Shown one piece after another: positions 33,557 through 47,600 of a stretch of DNA of 64,000 nt. The stretch's first letter is position 1. Every line of letters begins with the position of its first letter. The notes beneath the pieces were generated by a model. That model saw only the letters and a list, made by a program, of their open reading frames with translations, had not been told where the DNA came from and searched no databases. The position numbers and the translations under genes were made by a program. Source of the DNA: Davidsoniella eucalypti (Eukaryota > Ascomycota > Sordariomycetes > Microascales > Ceratocystidaceae); NCBI GenBank assembly GCA_004009845.1, contig RMBW01000017.1, positions 186,001-250,000 of the forward strand, given 5' to 3'.

Positions 33557-35538
33557 TTAACATCCTCCATATTTCACACCTCGTTTGCCCATTTCCTTGC
33601 GGCCAATGGGGTCTTCGGGCATAACCCAACCGCGAGATCTCTTAGCTTCACGCTTCTCTGCTAACTGAGGAGCTACCATCCACTCATCGCGTGGCAGGAC
33701 CTTTTGTCTATATCCATCGGCAGGCGCACCAAGCTCCGTCTTCCAGAACGCCTGGCCGGGCATCGGCTCATCGCCGGCCATCATACCTAGGCCCCAGAGA
33801 GCTAGACAGGCAGTCAGTTGGCCAGTCCCAGTTTCGTTGAGCTGCACCGAGGTGACTTCCAAAAAGCCGAAGTGGGGAGTATCTTCACTGCCGTTGCGTG
33901 CAATGACTAGCTCGATCTCGGTCAAGATGAAGCCGTATCGAGTGCCATGCTCACGCATGGCGTGGTGTAGCGCCGATAGACCGCGGAGATACTCAACACG
34001 CTTGATGTTGCCTTCAATACGTTGGCCAGTATTGAAGCGGTCATACGCGCGTACTAGGCCAACAACACGGGCACTTGGCTTTCCACCAAACAAAACGGCC
34101 GCTGAAGAGGATTCCGAGGCAGATGTCGCTGTGTACACCAGCTCAGAGGCCGTCATGTTAGGTCCAGGGCGTGTTGGTACAGAGAACGTCAGGGGCTGTG
34201 TAGAGGAAAGAGCTAGAGCAGCATTGAGCTTGGGCAGGTATGTCTGCGCATAGATAGCGTGCAGAGCAGATTCGGACTCTGGATGGCGTGTAGTTACGGA
34301 AGGCGAAGGAAGCAAAGAAGAAGCTATAGGGTAGTTCAGGAGGGCTTCGGCACCGGGAAAGCTCCGGATAGTCTCAAGGTTGAAGTCATTCCAAGGCCGG
34401 ATCTGGCGAGCATCCCACCAGAAGTGCTTCATGCTAGGATCACGCAGCGGGAACGATAGAGCACGCACCAGATCAGCTGCGGGATTCGTCGCCGTCAGGT
34501 AGGAGCTCAATGTAGTAGTACTCTGTGTTGAGAGTGAGGTCGTGATAGGTAGCATTCCAGACGAGGCGGCAGGTAGTGGCGAAGATGAGGCCACGAAAGT
34601 CGGTTGTTTTTGCTGCTGAGGAGGACTTTGTGAACGAGTATCCCGCTGAGTCGGCTCTGGGCTAGCATTCAAGCTGGCGGCTAGTGGCGAAGGGGCACGC
34701 GGAGCAAAGATCTGGGCTGAAGGAAAGAGATAGTCAGACGACCCAGAGTATTGGTAACTAGCCAGCGCAGCATCCAGGTCAAAGATGTCCGAGTCCTGGA
34801 CAGACAGGTCAGTTGCAGCGGCTGCAGCGGTAGCGGCCGCAGCAGCACTCAGTGTAGAAGTTGGGGCAGTCGAGCCAGCTATGGCGCTGGGTATGAAGCT
34901 CATGGCATCTACGGGCAAGGCACGAGGCGGTGACAATGAGGACTTGCGTGTGTAGGGGCGCTTCTGGATTCCGGACGGGAGGGTACGGGTGCGTCGGAGC
35001 AGGTATGATGACGCAGAGGCACTGGTTCCAGCAGCAGCCGCAGAAGCAGCGGAAGCCATGTCAGCGCACATTGCTTGGTCTTGACTACGAATCTTGGGTA
35101 GGAGCAACGGGCCGTGTTGGCGGAATGCCTGCGATGATCTTCGTGGCACGGCGGCAGGTAGTCCATTAGAAGAAGATGTGTTGGACATCTTAAGGCTAGA
35201 GGCTAGAGGAGTTCCCGCACATGAGTCTTCAACTGAGGTGGCTGCTGAGTAGGTGGACATGGCCGAACCCGTTGAATACACGGATGACCGGGAACTAGAC
35301 CGGGCATGTCGACTAGGTAAGTCGAGCAGTGGATTGTGATTGTCATAGTATGAGTTCTGTAGCGCCAATGTGTACATAGGGGACTCGTAGCAGGGCAAGG
35401 CTGCTGCTTGGTGCAGATCGAGACTGGGCTCATACGGAGCCGGGTCATAGATGAATGTGAAAGTATCGAAATCGCTAAACAGGACTGCTTGTTAGCAGGA
35501 GAACTTGGTGAAGTAAAACGTCCGACTTACTTAGACAT
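33557..35538 (-). CDS. Conserved fungal protein of unknown function (641 aa)
   Basis: Exon 1 is only 8 nt (35538-35531, ATG TCT AA). The intron 35530-35475 has GTAAGT, a GCTAAC branch point and a TTTAG acceptor. Exon 2 is 35474-33557. Splicing gives MSNDFDTFTFIYDPAPYEPS, replacing the later Met of the unspliced frame. The first 330 residues are Ser/Ala/Pro-rich and low in complexity. The C-terminal 300 residues look like a folded domain: KHFWWDARQIRPWNDFNLET, then RVVGLVRAYDRFNTGQRIEG, then HGTRYGFILTEIELVIARNG, then HFGFLEVTSVQL and the end KREAKRSRGWVMPEDPIGRK. The pattern (GFILTEIELVIAR, FLEVTSVQL) brings to mind fungal nuclease-like or kinase-associated domains, but this is only an impression. 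I do not know the function. It sits between two copies of the family R retroelement. Confidence 0.82.
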
Positions 35539-37793
35539 TGTAGGTGATATTACGAATGGAGACCAGCTCCAGACAGACTTGAATATAGTGTAGATAGATA
35601 GAGAGAATATAGGTAATGAATAAGATAGAGGCTTCCCGAGAAGCCAAGCTATCAGTAAAAGTAAAAAAAGAGATGGTAGTTTAAAGACCCAGAAGAGGTG
35701 ACAATGCAGACGTTGATAATAAGATCGTGAAATTTGCTAATAGAAAAAGCTTCAGTTGTGAGATTGAAGATGCAGAAGATATAAGAAATGATGTGGTATA
35801 AACAGAAAATACTATGGAATAAACAAAATTGAGGCCGTGATGAAAAAGCAATAACTCAAATTCTATCAAACAAATCGAAGAGGGCAGTAGCTGCCGTATT
35901 TAAATCCTAAGCTATTGGAGATTTCAAGATATCCTTCTTAGACGGCCTGGTGAATTATAGCCGCACGATAAATCAATAAAATAAGATACAGATTATGTGA
36001 CGTTGAAGTTCTCAGGGCGTGTGCTTTTTTGATCATTTAGGCTTGGGCTGAACCAGGCGAAAAAAAACATGAGATGCATGTACTGTAGGGTGTACTTATC
36101 ATGTAAGTTCACGTCGCGTCTCCTACTGGCCAGATTCTAAAGAATATATTCTATGAATATAATGTCAAATTATAAGCAAAAATCAAGTATTACAAGGATG
36201 CAGATATAACATCATGTAAAAAAAAAACAACTATATGTATAATGGCTTTAGTTAGGCTGCAAAGACAACCGCTAAACATGCTCTAATACCAGAAGTAGCT
36301 GCAGGTTTGAGCTCTGAGTCACCCAGAAGTTACTTGACGAAAACCAAGCCAGCTTTCCCTTTTTGTTTTCTATCGTGGACACAGCAGTTGCCTGTGAGTT
36401 GGCGATGCTGAGCGCCCTGTATTTCAACCTAAATGAGGGGAAGATGGACTATGTTGTTATGAGGCTGGCCAACTCACCTCTATCTTGAGTCACAATAGAT
36501 GACATCAATGTACTGAAATTCCCCTCCTCTTTCTTTATCTTTAGGGCTTAACAAGAATGCCTCGGACTCATTCTACACCTTGAATAGTCAAATGTCAGTC
36601 TTTCCGTGACTAGGCAAGCAGTCAAGCCATCATGTGGTTTGATAATGCCCCTCTCTCTCTGGTCTCTTGGTCTTCACCGCCGGCCTTTTTTGCGACGTTT
36701 CATCCCAGAGAATGCAAAGAAAAACTGAGAGTCTGATTGTTTATTTTTCGAACTGGCGAAGATCAAACTTTCGACCTTTTTATAAGGTTAGAACCCAAAA
36801 ACAACAAGATAAAAACGGTGAGTCGGGTCTATAGATGAGGCAGGTCAAGGTGGTATAAGTTGACCCTAGCTAGTCATCGTTATAGTCTTGCTACTCTTCC
36901 GATGATATCATCACAAGCAACATTTGAAGTTTGCACATTCGATGCTACATGCTTTTGGAATAGTTCAAATAGGCATCTCTTGGTTTTGAAATTCCACAGT
37001 ATTGCACAATCCAAAAGATTACAGAAGGCGGGGACGATGAATTGGGGGCCTGGCTTAATTTCAAACTTCCTGGCGTCTATGGCCTGAATCCATGTATTAC
37101 GGTGATATTTTTATTTGTTTATTATTGAAGAATGTAATAACTTGGCTAAGCAATACTGTTGCAGTCGTCAACACTGTGGGGCTTCTAGGCTCAACCACAA
37201 ATTATTTGTTTGTCTTGCCATGGTCATGACCGGCCGGAATTTGGCCAAGGCGGTTCTGCCAGATGGTTCGCTGGTTTAGTTTATATTAGTGGTCTTGTCT
37301 AGTGCTATTTAGTGTTATCCAGTGCCGGGTAGCCCTGCAAATTCACATCCTTTTTCAGCTCATATACTGGCTAGTTCAAAACTCCAAAAACAGAAAAACG
37401 CCGTTCATCCAAGATCGTGAGCGGCTTTGTATCTGTTTTGCTGAACAAGGGGTGAGGTGAAGTATGAATAGCCTCGTTGCCTTGGAATTTTTGTAAACAA
37501 AAAAACAAGACTAAGAAATAGACATGCAAGCCATTCCTTGGTTTCAACACCCTAAAGTAAGCAGTAAAATACAGCAGTCCATCTTTTATCCAGCCTTCCT
37601 ACTCTTCAGTATTCCTCCCGAGACCGAGCAAATACTAGGCAATGAATTTGCTACAGCCACTTAGAAGCCTCAATCGATGCTTCCTTTCGCTCTCACATCT
37701 CCTTGACCCTTGTATCTTCTCTTGTCTTCAACGTTGCAAACCTGGCGGAGAAGTCGTAGATTTTCGGGCGCTTATGCTATGCTAATAATATCG
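35539..37793. other. Intergenic, about 2.3 kb
   Basis: Upstream of the 641-aa gene; the left part should be its promoter and leader. No domain-bearing frame, RNA gene or element was recognised. An ATTT-type simple repeat at its right edge belongs to the next insertion. Confidence 0.5.
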
Positions 37794-38555
37794 CGCCTGT
37801 AGCATATTTATTTATTTATTTATTTATCGTTTTACGTCTTTATGTGGATCACGTGGATCCGACCCTAGTGGATCGTTAGACGTCGAGAAACCCTAATGGT
37901 CCTCGAAGATCCCCCCATAGTGGAGGTCCGAACTAAAACTAAAAAAGCAAAACAGAAAACACAGAAAGCAAAAACAAATTTCGCATGGTGGAAGCAGTGG
38001 AGAATACAAGCAGCGCTAACCTGGCTAAACTTGTTTCTTCACTGTCCACCTAGCAGGTTGTTTGAGACGCAAAGGAAAAGACCAGAGTGCTCAGGGTGCG
38101 AGGGAGATGCTCAAGGAGACAACTATCGCGAGGTCGGTGTCGGGGGATCGGGAGGAGGTCAAGCAGCATTAAGCTAAACTTTCTTCACAGCCGTCCCCCT
38201 GGTTGGTTGTTGGAAAACACAGTGGAAACCCAAAGTGTTTTCATTGTGAGGGAGCGACTCAAGGAGAAGCTATCACAGGTTTGTTTTGGCATAATCAAAT
38301 GAGGTGCAAAGCACAACACAAGAAGAGCCGGGGATTGGTATGCACAAAGGAAAAGACCAGAGTGCTCCGGTGCGAGGGAGATGCTCAAGGAGACAACTAT
38401 CGCGAGGTCAGTGTCGGGGGATCGGGAGGAGGTCAAGCAGCATTAAGCTAAACTTTCTTCACAGCCGTCCCCCTGGTGGGTTGTTGGAAAACACAGAGGA
38501 AACCCAATGTGTTTTCATTGTGAGGGAGCGACTCAAGGAGACCGCCTGTAGCATA
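37794..38555 (-). mobile_element. Family R copy 2 (736 bp) with 13 bp target-site duplication and internal duplication
   Basis: CGCCTGTAGCATA at 37794-37806 and 38543-38555 flanks the insert. Its minus-strand 3' end (ACGTAAAACGATAAATAAAT and on) and the roughly 240 bp next to it match copy 1 at 32.3 kb almost base for base. A block of about 274 bp is present twice in tandem (starting near 38069 and 38343), so a direct internal duplication occurred in this copy or its source. The 5' end is truncated relative to copy 1. Confidence 0.82.
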
Positions 38556-41500
38556 GGCTCTGATTGGCTTAAGCTTAATACCGGCTATTTCGCCCCGTTA
38601 ACCCTATTAACCCTAATGTTGGGCTCTCGTAACTTATGACACTAGAATACGTACGATTTTTCTACAACATAAAGTTGCCTCTTCGGCTTACACTTTTGTA
38701 TGCACTCTTCGGATACGGCGGATCTGGGCGTGGCTTGTGCCGCTTGCGTGGCATCTTGTAAGTCCATTTTGTACACGCAGTAGTCAGGAATGGCTTTCCA
38801 TTGGGACTCTGCATGTTGTTATTCCTATTGCCCTTTTGGCTGAAATTAATAAAATAATACGGCCGGTCTTGGTAACCCGAAGCCTACCTGAATGACCGCC
38901 TTTCGTGACATTGACTGGCTAGTTCTTGCATTTTATCCATCTTTTTTTCATGCGCCGTAGATAGAAATGGGTTGTCTCAAAAGTATGCCACAGGCACTAT
39001 TACAGGTTTTTCATACGAAAGTGCTTATAAAAGATGCCGGACCTGTTCTGGTGAGGCACGGATGAGCTTAAGTTCTATGTGAAGATCTTTGAAATCGTTG
39101 AAATTACTAGTACTCATAAGTATCTAGTAGCACCAAAGATATTTTATGAGGATCTGGCGCTAATCTCAAACAATTCAACAGCAAAGCACTAGTTTATACA
39201 TTTCTGTGTAATCGTGACGCTGCCTTGACGGAGCAATAATATAATGTACTGCCTCTTGCATTTCCAAAGATTCTACACGTATGACGGTGATGAGTAGCTA
39301 TCTACTCATACATAATGCTATAAAGTCTCCCGCTAAGGCATATCTAACCGGGCTTACGTCGTTTCTCGTTTGGAAGATCTGACGCCTCCTGCACAGTCAA
39401 TTCTTAAAATCCATTGTGGTGTGCTCGCTTTTGTCTTATTCCGGTTCTTTGAATTTAAAGTTGGAAATACATAGCAGCGGATGGGATTTAGCAAAAGGGA
39501 AAAGAAGCAATAAGAAAGAAAAAAAAGGACAGGGTCTTCCAGGTCTTTATTTACAACTTATGCCTGAGGCAAGTATCAAATAAGGTCTTACAGGCGCTTA
39601 CAAAAGAGACGCATATATAGAGTGTCTTCCGTAGATCAGTGCAGGCCTTCCAAGATTTCATGGGTGCTGGTAGATATCTAGTCACATATCTTGATGTGAA
39701 TAACCTAGAAACGTAAAAGAAGCTTTAAATTGTCTGACTGAATACGGGAAGTGTCGGTCTACGAACCAAGGAAAAATCAAGGCACATCCCATGAAGATTC
39801 TAGGTCAAGATATCGTGATATTGCAGGTGGATTCTCTCTCTTTTCCCACTCAGAAATCGCATCTGCGAATTCTTGTTTATATCGAAGCTTCTTTTGCTAG
39901 GTCGGATGTTCTCTTGATATCTTATAGTCGTCCGAATTCTTATATCTTCTATTGCATTCTTTGTTCGCTTATCATAGCGCTACTATCAAAAGTTGAGCAA
40001 GAAGTAAGGGCCTTGTCTGTCTTGATCTGTGACCAAACTAGAAATCTATCGTACTTTGTTTCGTACACTAAAAACTATTTCTTCTATACTTTGCCAGACC
40101 AGGGGAGACTAAAAGACAAACAGGCCCCAAGAACCGCTGTAGCAAGAGCCAAGACCTGTTACAAAGGGATATTTGTCTATCTCTAGGACTTGCCCTTGTC
40201 AGGTGGCACGACTTAACCGCTCGTCTCTCGTTTCTCAGCAGACCGTATTAAGGGGTCATCCTTAAGAAATCCGGGCATAATATTGAAAGGAGGCTTATAC
40301 CGGTATAGTATGGCAAGTAGTAGAAATACTAGTTGGTCGTATTGAGAAATCAGAGTAGCAATACTATCATGGCGTCCACTAAGGTGGGATTGTCTTCAAG
40401 GCCGCTCTATGGCTCTTGTTTCTATTTCTGTTCTATGTTACGTCGTGATTTAAGCTTTCACAGGAATCAAATCCCGATCACGCGCCTAAGGCTATCAAAC
40501 CCTAAACTATAACCCTGTAGCTTCCTGCAAGATGCTACTTTACGCTCGATGTCGTAATTATGTTCGGCAATTCAAGTTTTATTTTGTTTTAATGATGAGC
40601 GGCACGGGCAAGAACTAGACATGACATGAAATAATGGATATATATCTGTGATACTGTAAAGAACAACCACTAAGTCTTGAGCTAAGCCAAAAGTAACATG
40701 CAGGTCAAGTAAAAGTTAACACTATTTAGCTGCAGTATTCCGGACGGCAAGTCTGACATGCAACTAGGCTTATATAAGAAAGAACATTTGACTAGTATGT
40801 GTACTTTGACACCTGATGGCGACACAAAAGAACATGAAACAACATCTTGCATAGGTTTATGAACGACATTTACGAATTTTCTCTAGCTAGCTGTTGACTA
40901 TTTGATCTAATGTACATGCTACTAGGACGAGTATTATCTTTTCGACTATGCAATATATACTTATGTACATAAGCGCCAAGAAAAAATTCATACCTCAGTA
41001 AGCTACTGAAGCAACAAGGCCCTGGCTTGTCCTATAACGAATGCTGAGCCGGCCCTAGGCATTATAGAGAAGAGCAGGGCTAGACTTTGAAGATTTCATT
41101 AGTATGGGATAGCATGTAAGTTGCGTACAGTCTATAGAACTAGCCTCCTTTGGCTTAGGAGGCTGTCAAAGCCCTGTTACGGCGCGCTTAAAGCTTGATT
41201 TCGCGCATCGGGAACTACACAACGGCTCAGCCATGTCTATTTTCTGCTACTCTACTAATTATGAAGGCTTTAAATATGACCGAAGAGGCTTCAGAGGCTA
41301 TCATTGGAGGATACATAGAAGCGCAAAGCACACCCTAAAAGCCACTAAGAGAGACAACCTTTTTCTAAATAGAGTACAATATGATCGCAAGCTCCATGCT
41401 TTCCGGGCCTGGATTGCTCCATATCCAACCAAAGCAACCCACCAAGTCTGATGAGACGCTCTTGCCTTTGAGGGTGATAAACACTGCTTTTATCATCGGC

Positions 41501-42118
41501 CCGCGCTTGTTTCATAGCTCTCCAGTCTCGACAAACTAGCCAAGGTCAGGAAGATAGCAGAAGCAATCTCTGCAAATGTGGGATAAAGAATAGTCTTCAA
41601 TTTGATATTACCGCTACTTTCATCAGGTGAGCACTATATGGAATCGAACTTTGAAAATGATGTGAAAATAACAGACGCAAAATAGTGTAGTGTTGGAGAC
41701 GGCCATCAGTCAATACTTGCTGCTGATTGGGCCACGGTGTCTAACCAATGATATAACATGATCCAGAAATGGAATGTTGTTCACCCCCAGCCAAGCTCTA
41801 TTTTTACAACGAGTAGCAGCTACTTGATTTGGATAAGATATCAGATACATAATATCTGTACGTTGTAATATCGCGGGCTTTTCGTGGTCTTCAGCATCTC
41901 GCCACCGACATTAACTCGGAAGAATATTGTTGTAACCATAGATGCATATGCAGGCTTGCATAGCCACCGGGATAAATCCTCAAGAATGGCTGTATGAGAA
42001 GTCTGAATTCTAGCATCAAAAACAAAGATCATGTTCGCGTTCTGGTCAGGAATTAGCGGATTTTGACCAATGATTCACATGCAAATCGCGTGTTTCTGCT
42101 CTTTACGTGTTCTGTTTC

Positions 42119-42154
<36 letters not shown>

Positions 42155-44621
42155 AAAACGGTAGAAAGAAAAAGAGAACAGACCTTGTTTGTTTGTGTTA
42201 CTACTTGGGTAAGCTTTTTGAAACGATCAACATTCTTGAGTTTCCTACCATGTTCTTCTCTTCCTTCATCCTGGTCGATATGTAAGGTAAGGAGATTTTG
42301 GTCTTAGACGAACCTAGGCAGCAGCTTGGACTACAAAGCATCAAAATTTTGATATCGAGTTTTGCTTTATGACATCAGATAACAACAAAGTATATGCCAA
42401 TAGTGCGGGTTTTTTCTTGTTTTCCTTTAATAGCCTGATGTCTCGACTTTGCAAGCGAAACGTCCGATGTTCACGTAAATCCAATATCGGGCCTCAAAAA
42501 GGTAGTTGCTATGACCATGTTGTACAATTCCATGACTCCTTTCTTCGTCTATCAAAGATACAAAAACCAACGTAGTAGGGTATTTCAAGCTTATTTCTTC
42601 AATTGAGGCGTCTTGGACACGTTGGTGCTGAGATAGCCTTAAAATAATAATAAAAACGAAGCAAATATTAGTTATTTGGCAAAATATAAGTTGCTAATTG
42701 TACAACACATCGTTTAGCTGTTGGAGCCTAAGGCAGATATCCTTTATGTAAGGCCGAAATCATTAGAACAGATTGCTTGATGAAGACTCGTCACGACATG
42801 TCACTGGCATACAATTGCCCAAACTAGAAATGTGCCGAAAAAGGTAATATATACAACTGTATGCATTATCTTGGTTTGTATATTTACATTTGCATAACAA
42901 TATATTCCGTTTCTATTCAACACCAAAATTATTGACTTTTGTTACTTGAAACTTACAGAAAAACTCGAGGCTTATGTCACCTAGGAAAACAAATAGTAAC
43001 TATCAAAAAAGAATAACAAGAGGGTATCTCTATCATCATCATCATCACCACCATGAACCATGAAAGGAATCCAAAGAATGCAGAACCCCCCAAAAACTAC
43101 ACCCGAAAACAACCCGTAGCAAAGTAATATGTATATGACGCCTAAAATAATCTATGATGCAAGGGATTTCGTGTCGAAACAGCTCTATTGCAGAAATATC
43201 GCCTCGCAGCCTCTTCGGGTCCTGACTTCTTACATCCACCACGATGATTGTGATATGTAGTTCCGTGCTATTGTAACTAGTGCAAGGAGCCCGTTGTTTT
43301 CAGGTTCCTCTAGCATCGCCGAGATGGTTGGTAGTCGTCGTCCTGCGCTGAAATATCGGCTTCGGGAACATCTATCCTGGAATGCCTTGTGTCTCTTCTG
43401 GAGCTTGGGCTAGCCTGGCCGATCAGGCGGAAGAAACAAAATGAAACGAAACAGATATGCATACTACAAGGATGCGTAAGTCCTATACTGCAATGGGCAT
43501 GAAGTTGACGAGAAGTGACGGCATTGGACGTTGGCCGTGTAGCGCGTTTTTCATTTTTCCCTTTGTTCGTCGAAGACCGTTGAAAACTGTGAACCGCGTC
43601 GTAAAGAAAGACATCTTATTCGTCAAAAACATATGCATGCTGCTGCTGTCAGCCCAAACGCGGAAGAATTCCTGGGGAACAGCGAATGAAGAGCAAAAGT
43701 GACGTAGAGATCTTCCTGTAAAGCCGTGTCAAAATATTACTAGTGACAGTGGTATAAGAAGGCAAGTTTTCTCCACCTAAGACGTAACATATATGTCTAT
43801 TTTGTGCTAGACAGGGTAGAGTTGGCAGCCTCCAAAAAAGCCAAAAAAGCCAAAAAAGCAAGCTTGGCCATTGATAGGCTAGCTTTGAGGCCATCCACCC
43901 GGGATCTCCATAGTAGTATGCATCTTCATGCACGACCGCGTTTAGCGAAGCCGTCTTCAAGGAAACTCAACACAAAAGAGAGACAAATATTGTTCTGTTC
44001 CAAGACTAACAGCTACTATTTCGGCCGTTAGTGCGAGCTGCTAGTATCGCGATCTAGGTAGGAAGAACCATGGAGGCTCTCATGTCGTGTTCGTGTTGTT
44101 GCATGGCAGCTATGCCGGACAGCGGAACCGTTTTAGGTCTGATCTCCTTGCAGCTAGCTGCAGATGGGCGCCGTTTCGTCTCGTTCTGCCTCCGGGACGT
44201 CTGGCGAAGAAAATATAAAGATAAAACCTAAGGGATCGTCTGGAAACATAAACATCCCATCTCCACGTCCTTCGCTCTGGAAACAAAATGCAATGTGCCT
44301 TGCTGGCCTCAGCATTACGTGCCATCCAAGCATCTTAGCTAGAACAACACATACTGTGACTCACATTGCCCACCCACACATCAGAAACCACATGTCTTCT
44401 GCAGAATTGCCGAGAAATGACCATATCTGGACATTTAGTGTAAGTCCTAAGCATAAGTAAAAGTGCACAAGAAAAATAAAAAGGAAGAGGCAATGGGCAG
44501 AGGGTGTGTGGCTACTGGGTTCGAGTATCTGTAATGGTATAGCATAATGTAAGAAGTAGCTCGCGCACTAGCCTTTTGTCGAGCCTACCCCACATTGCAA
44601 CCTGTTCATACCGCATCATCA
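38556..44621. other. About 6.1 kb without a supported gene
   Basis: No domain-bearing frame or RNA gene was found. Two plus-strand frames look slightly gene-like but match nothing I know (39791-40186, and 41233-41451, whose frame continues past stops to about 41586); they may be relics. A T31 tract lies at 42123-42153. The right end is downstream of the VRL1-like gene. Confidence 0.5.
42123..42153. repeat. T31 homopolymer
   Basis: The longest single-base run in the window. No flanking duplication or recognisable element end was found next to it. Confidence 0.9.
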
Positions 44622-47600
44622 TCATCTTGACTGCCTGCTGGAAGAGCCACTGCTTCCTTCGCCCGGGTCGCTAATGATATTACCATCAGCTGCGTTACCA
44701 AATAGAATGTCCTTGTTGGATACTGTCTGGTCATCGTTTGCATCAGAGAGATGCTGCAACCTATTCTGCTCTTCTTGGTAACGTAGGCTGGCCACCTGGA
44801 GCTCGTGTGGTGGAACTCGGATTTTGCGTAAGGCGCGAACAAGACCATTCATCCGTTCCCGCTCTTGCAGCAGAACCGTCTGCGCGTAGTCTTTAATTGC
44901 CTTCTTGACCATTTTAGAATGCAGCTCTTGCCATCCCGCCAGCTCACCGGCCACAACCTGTTGGCAGTGACGCAGCTCTCGACCCAGATTGAGAAGCTCC
45001 TCGCGAGACTTAAGAGCTTTGGCTTCACGTTCATCGTTTTGCCGCTGCCGGGTGTCGTCCATAATTCCAAGCGGCCACCGTGTCGCTTTCCCAATCGAGT
45101 TGTAGTTACGATCCATAGCCCGTTGTGCTGCCCGTATTTGATTGGCCAGAGCTGGAGGCCGGTCCATGGACTTGAGAATGGCATCAGTAGTGCCTTGGAT
45201 CGCCAGCAAGGCTGCGTGAAGATCCAAATTCGCCGTGCTTTCGCAGGGCATCATAGCCTTCGTGTAGCTATCCCAAGCCGACTGGTGTGTAGGTGGTAAC
45301 CAAGTAACGGTCTTAAGTACTCGGCGGAAAAGGAACGTACTATCACCTAAGTCTATGATATGAACACAACTAGTCAGCTAAATCATTCGTGATAGAATCC
45401 TTCTGTGAGTCTGCTTTTGTTATGAACTTACCGGAGGTTGAAATCACAAGTCCATTCACTCGACGGGTGACGCTTCTCATACGTGAATTTATACTTCGCA
45501 TTTGATCGCGGGCAAAGTCAACAAACGACTCAACTTCTCGAACATCCTTCACAGGGTCCATCTCTTCGCGAATTCTCTCGTGTAGAGCCTGTGCCTTGGC
45601 TTCAGATCGCAAAGTCATCTGGTCTAGCTTAAGATCCGGAACTAGGAAGAACTCCCACAACATCTCGTGTGTCGCCAGAGTGGGATGATTCAACATAACA
45701 TGCAGGAACCAGTCAGCTCGTGTTTGAATATCGCGAAGAACTACTCGTGATGGCTTTGAGTGTATTTGGAAAGGCGAGCGAGGAGCATTCACGGATGGCA
45801 TCCATGATGATGGATTCTCAAGAGTTAGCAACCGTTCCAATGTCTCAAAGTCAGTCAGTGATCGTCTACAGGTAGTAACCGTGTAGGTGGTCGGGCTGGT
45901 CCCGTCAGTGGCGGCCGGAGCGGGCGCAGCTGATTTCACTACAAGTCTTATGCTGGCATCTTCAACGAAGAATCCGCGTACGACTCCAGTCAGTCGCCCA
46001 TCGTTAGCAGGAGGCATAGCAAATAGCGCCAGGTCATCTATTCTATTGCGGACGTCGTCATCCTTTGCTAGCTCGACTGCTGTAAGACCGCGGAGCTCGC
46101 GGGAGGCAATGTCTACTCGGGGCTCGGCATATAGAACGCGTATTGTGTCGTATCTTCCATACTTGCTGGCTAGCATGAGCGGCGTAAATGCACGATCATT
46201 GGTAGCATTGACATCAATATCGCATTGTGCCATGATTCTACTGATAAGGTGAGAATCGTTGATGATATGAAGAAGTGTGTTTCCACGGTTGTCGGCATGA
46301 TCCTCAATATGGAGCGGCATAAAGTCTCGCTGGTGCTCCCTAGCAGCAGTGATACCTGCCGCTACCATGGTCCGATATTTAGGCTGATCATAGGAGCGGC
46401 AGAGAGCAAACAATGGTGTTTGTCCGTTTTTGTCCTTTTGCTGCCACGACACAAACGAAGCCATACGGTTGATATGTTGCGGCGCATGAATCAAATAATG
46501 ACCAAAACTACGCCCACTAGTATCTTGTATACCACAGTAGATCATCATGTCCTGTTGGCTGAGATTCTGCAGCAGGTAGTCTAAGAGAATATCGATGACC
46601 TCTGCATTGCCGAGCTGCACAGCTGCACTCAGGAGGGTGGTGTCATCATTGCTCATATCAGTCATGACAATCTGTGGCGGGAAATACTCCCCTAGAGATA
46701 GGAGATAGCGTAGCACATCAGGTTGGCTGTTTTGGACGGTCATCATCAGCACAGAATGGCCTTGCGCATTATGAGTCTGCGATATCCGTTCGACTGAGAT
46801 ATCTCCTTCAAGGGCACTATTAATCGAATCATTGCCATTGATCGTTGAATGATACGAAAACTCAGACTCCACGCTAGATACACTTCGCAGGTCCATCACT
46901 ACACGCTTCGGCCTCTTTGGCGCGTGTACCCGATGCTCGTGGAATGCTTGTTCGAAGTCGCCGTCATCGTCACTAGGAATATGGTATAGATCTTCTTCTA
47001 CGGGAGGATCATCACCCTCCGTACGAAATGGGAACACATGGCCTAAATTTGACCCACTGGAGAATGCGTCGGTTGTAACATTGTACATAGAAGGATCGCC
47101 GATCGAGGACCTCCTAGAAGCAAAATTTGGCGTTTCGCTCCTTGCAAATGATTGCCGGCGGCTAGCAACAAGATCGTGGTATAAGCCATTCGAACCGTTA
47201 GAGAGGTGGCCATTCATAGGCTCCATATTGTTGCGTACTTCATCTAGGTCACCCGTGCTTACGGCATCCCATAATGCCTTGTTCCGTTGACTAGCTCGAC
47301 GCAATCCAGATGAATCAATGGATAAGTATGCCAAAACTGCTTCAAAGGTACTTAATGCATAGCCCATCTCTCCAGTATCTATATCGTCTATGTAGATAAA
47401 GTTGCGAATGTATATAAGACGGGCCTGAAGATTCTTGACTTGCGCCCGAATGACGACAAACAAAAGAAGGGACACAAGAGTATCGGCATTGACGGTAATT
47501 ATTGGCTTCTCTCCAGCAGGTGAGCTTGCGTCTTTGTCTTCGGATTGTGTAAGATCGGTGGCCTTCTTTGTAGTCGAGAGCAGTAGTTCCAACATCGCCT

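Noticed and set aside
38600..38614. Telomere-like AACCCTATTAACCCT, with its reverse complement at 53184-53198
   Set aside because: Only 15 bases, single interstitial occurrences; no array of telomere repeats.
42123..42153. T31 tract as a retroelement tail
   Set aside because: No flanking target-site duplication and no shared 3'-end sequence with families S or R.
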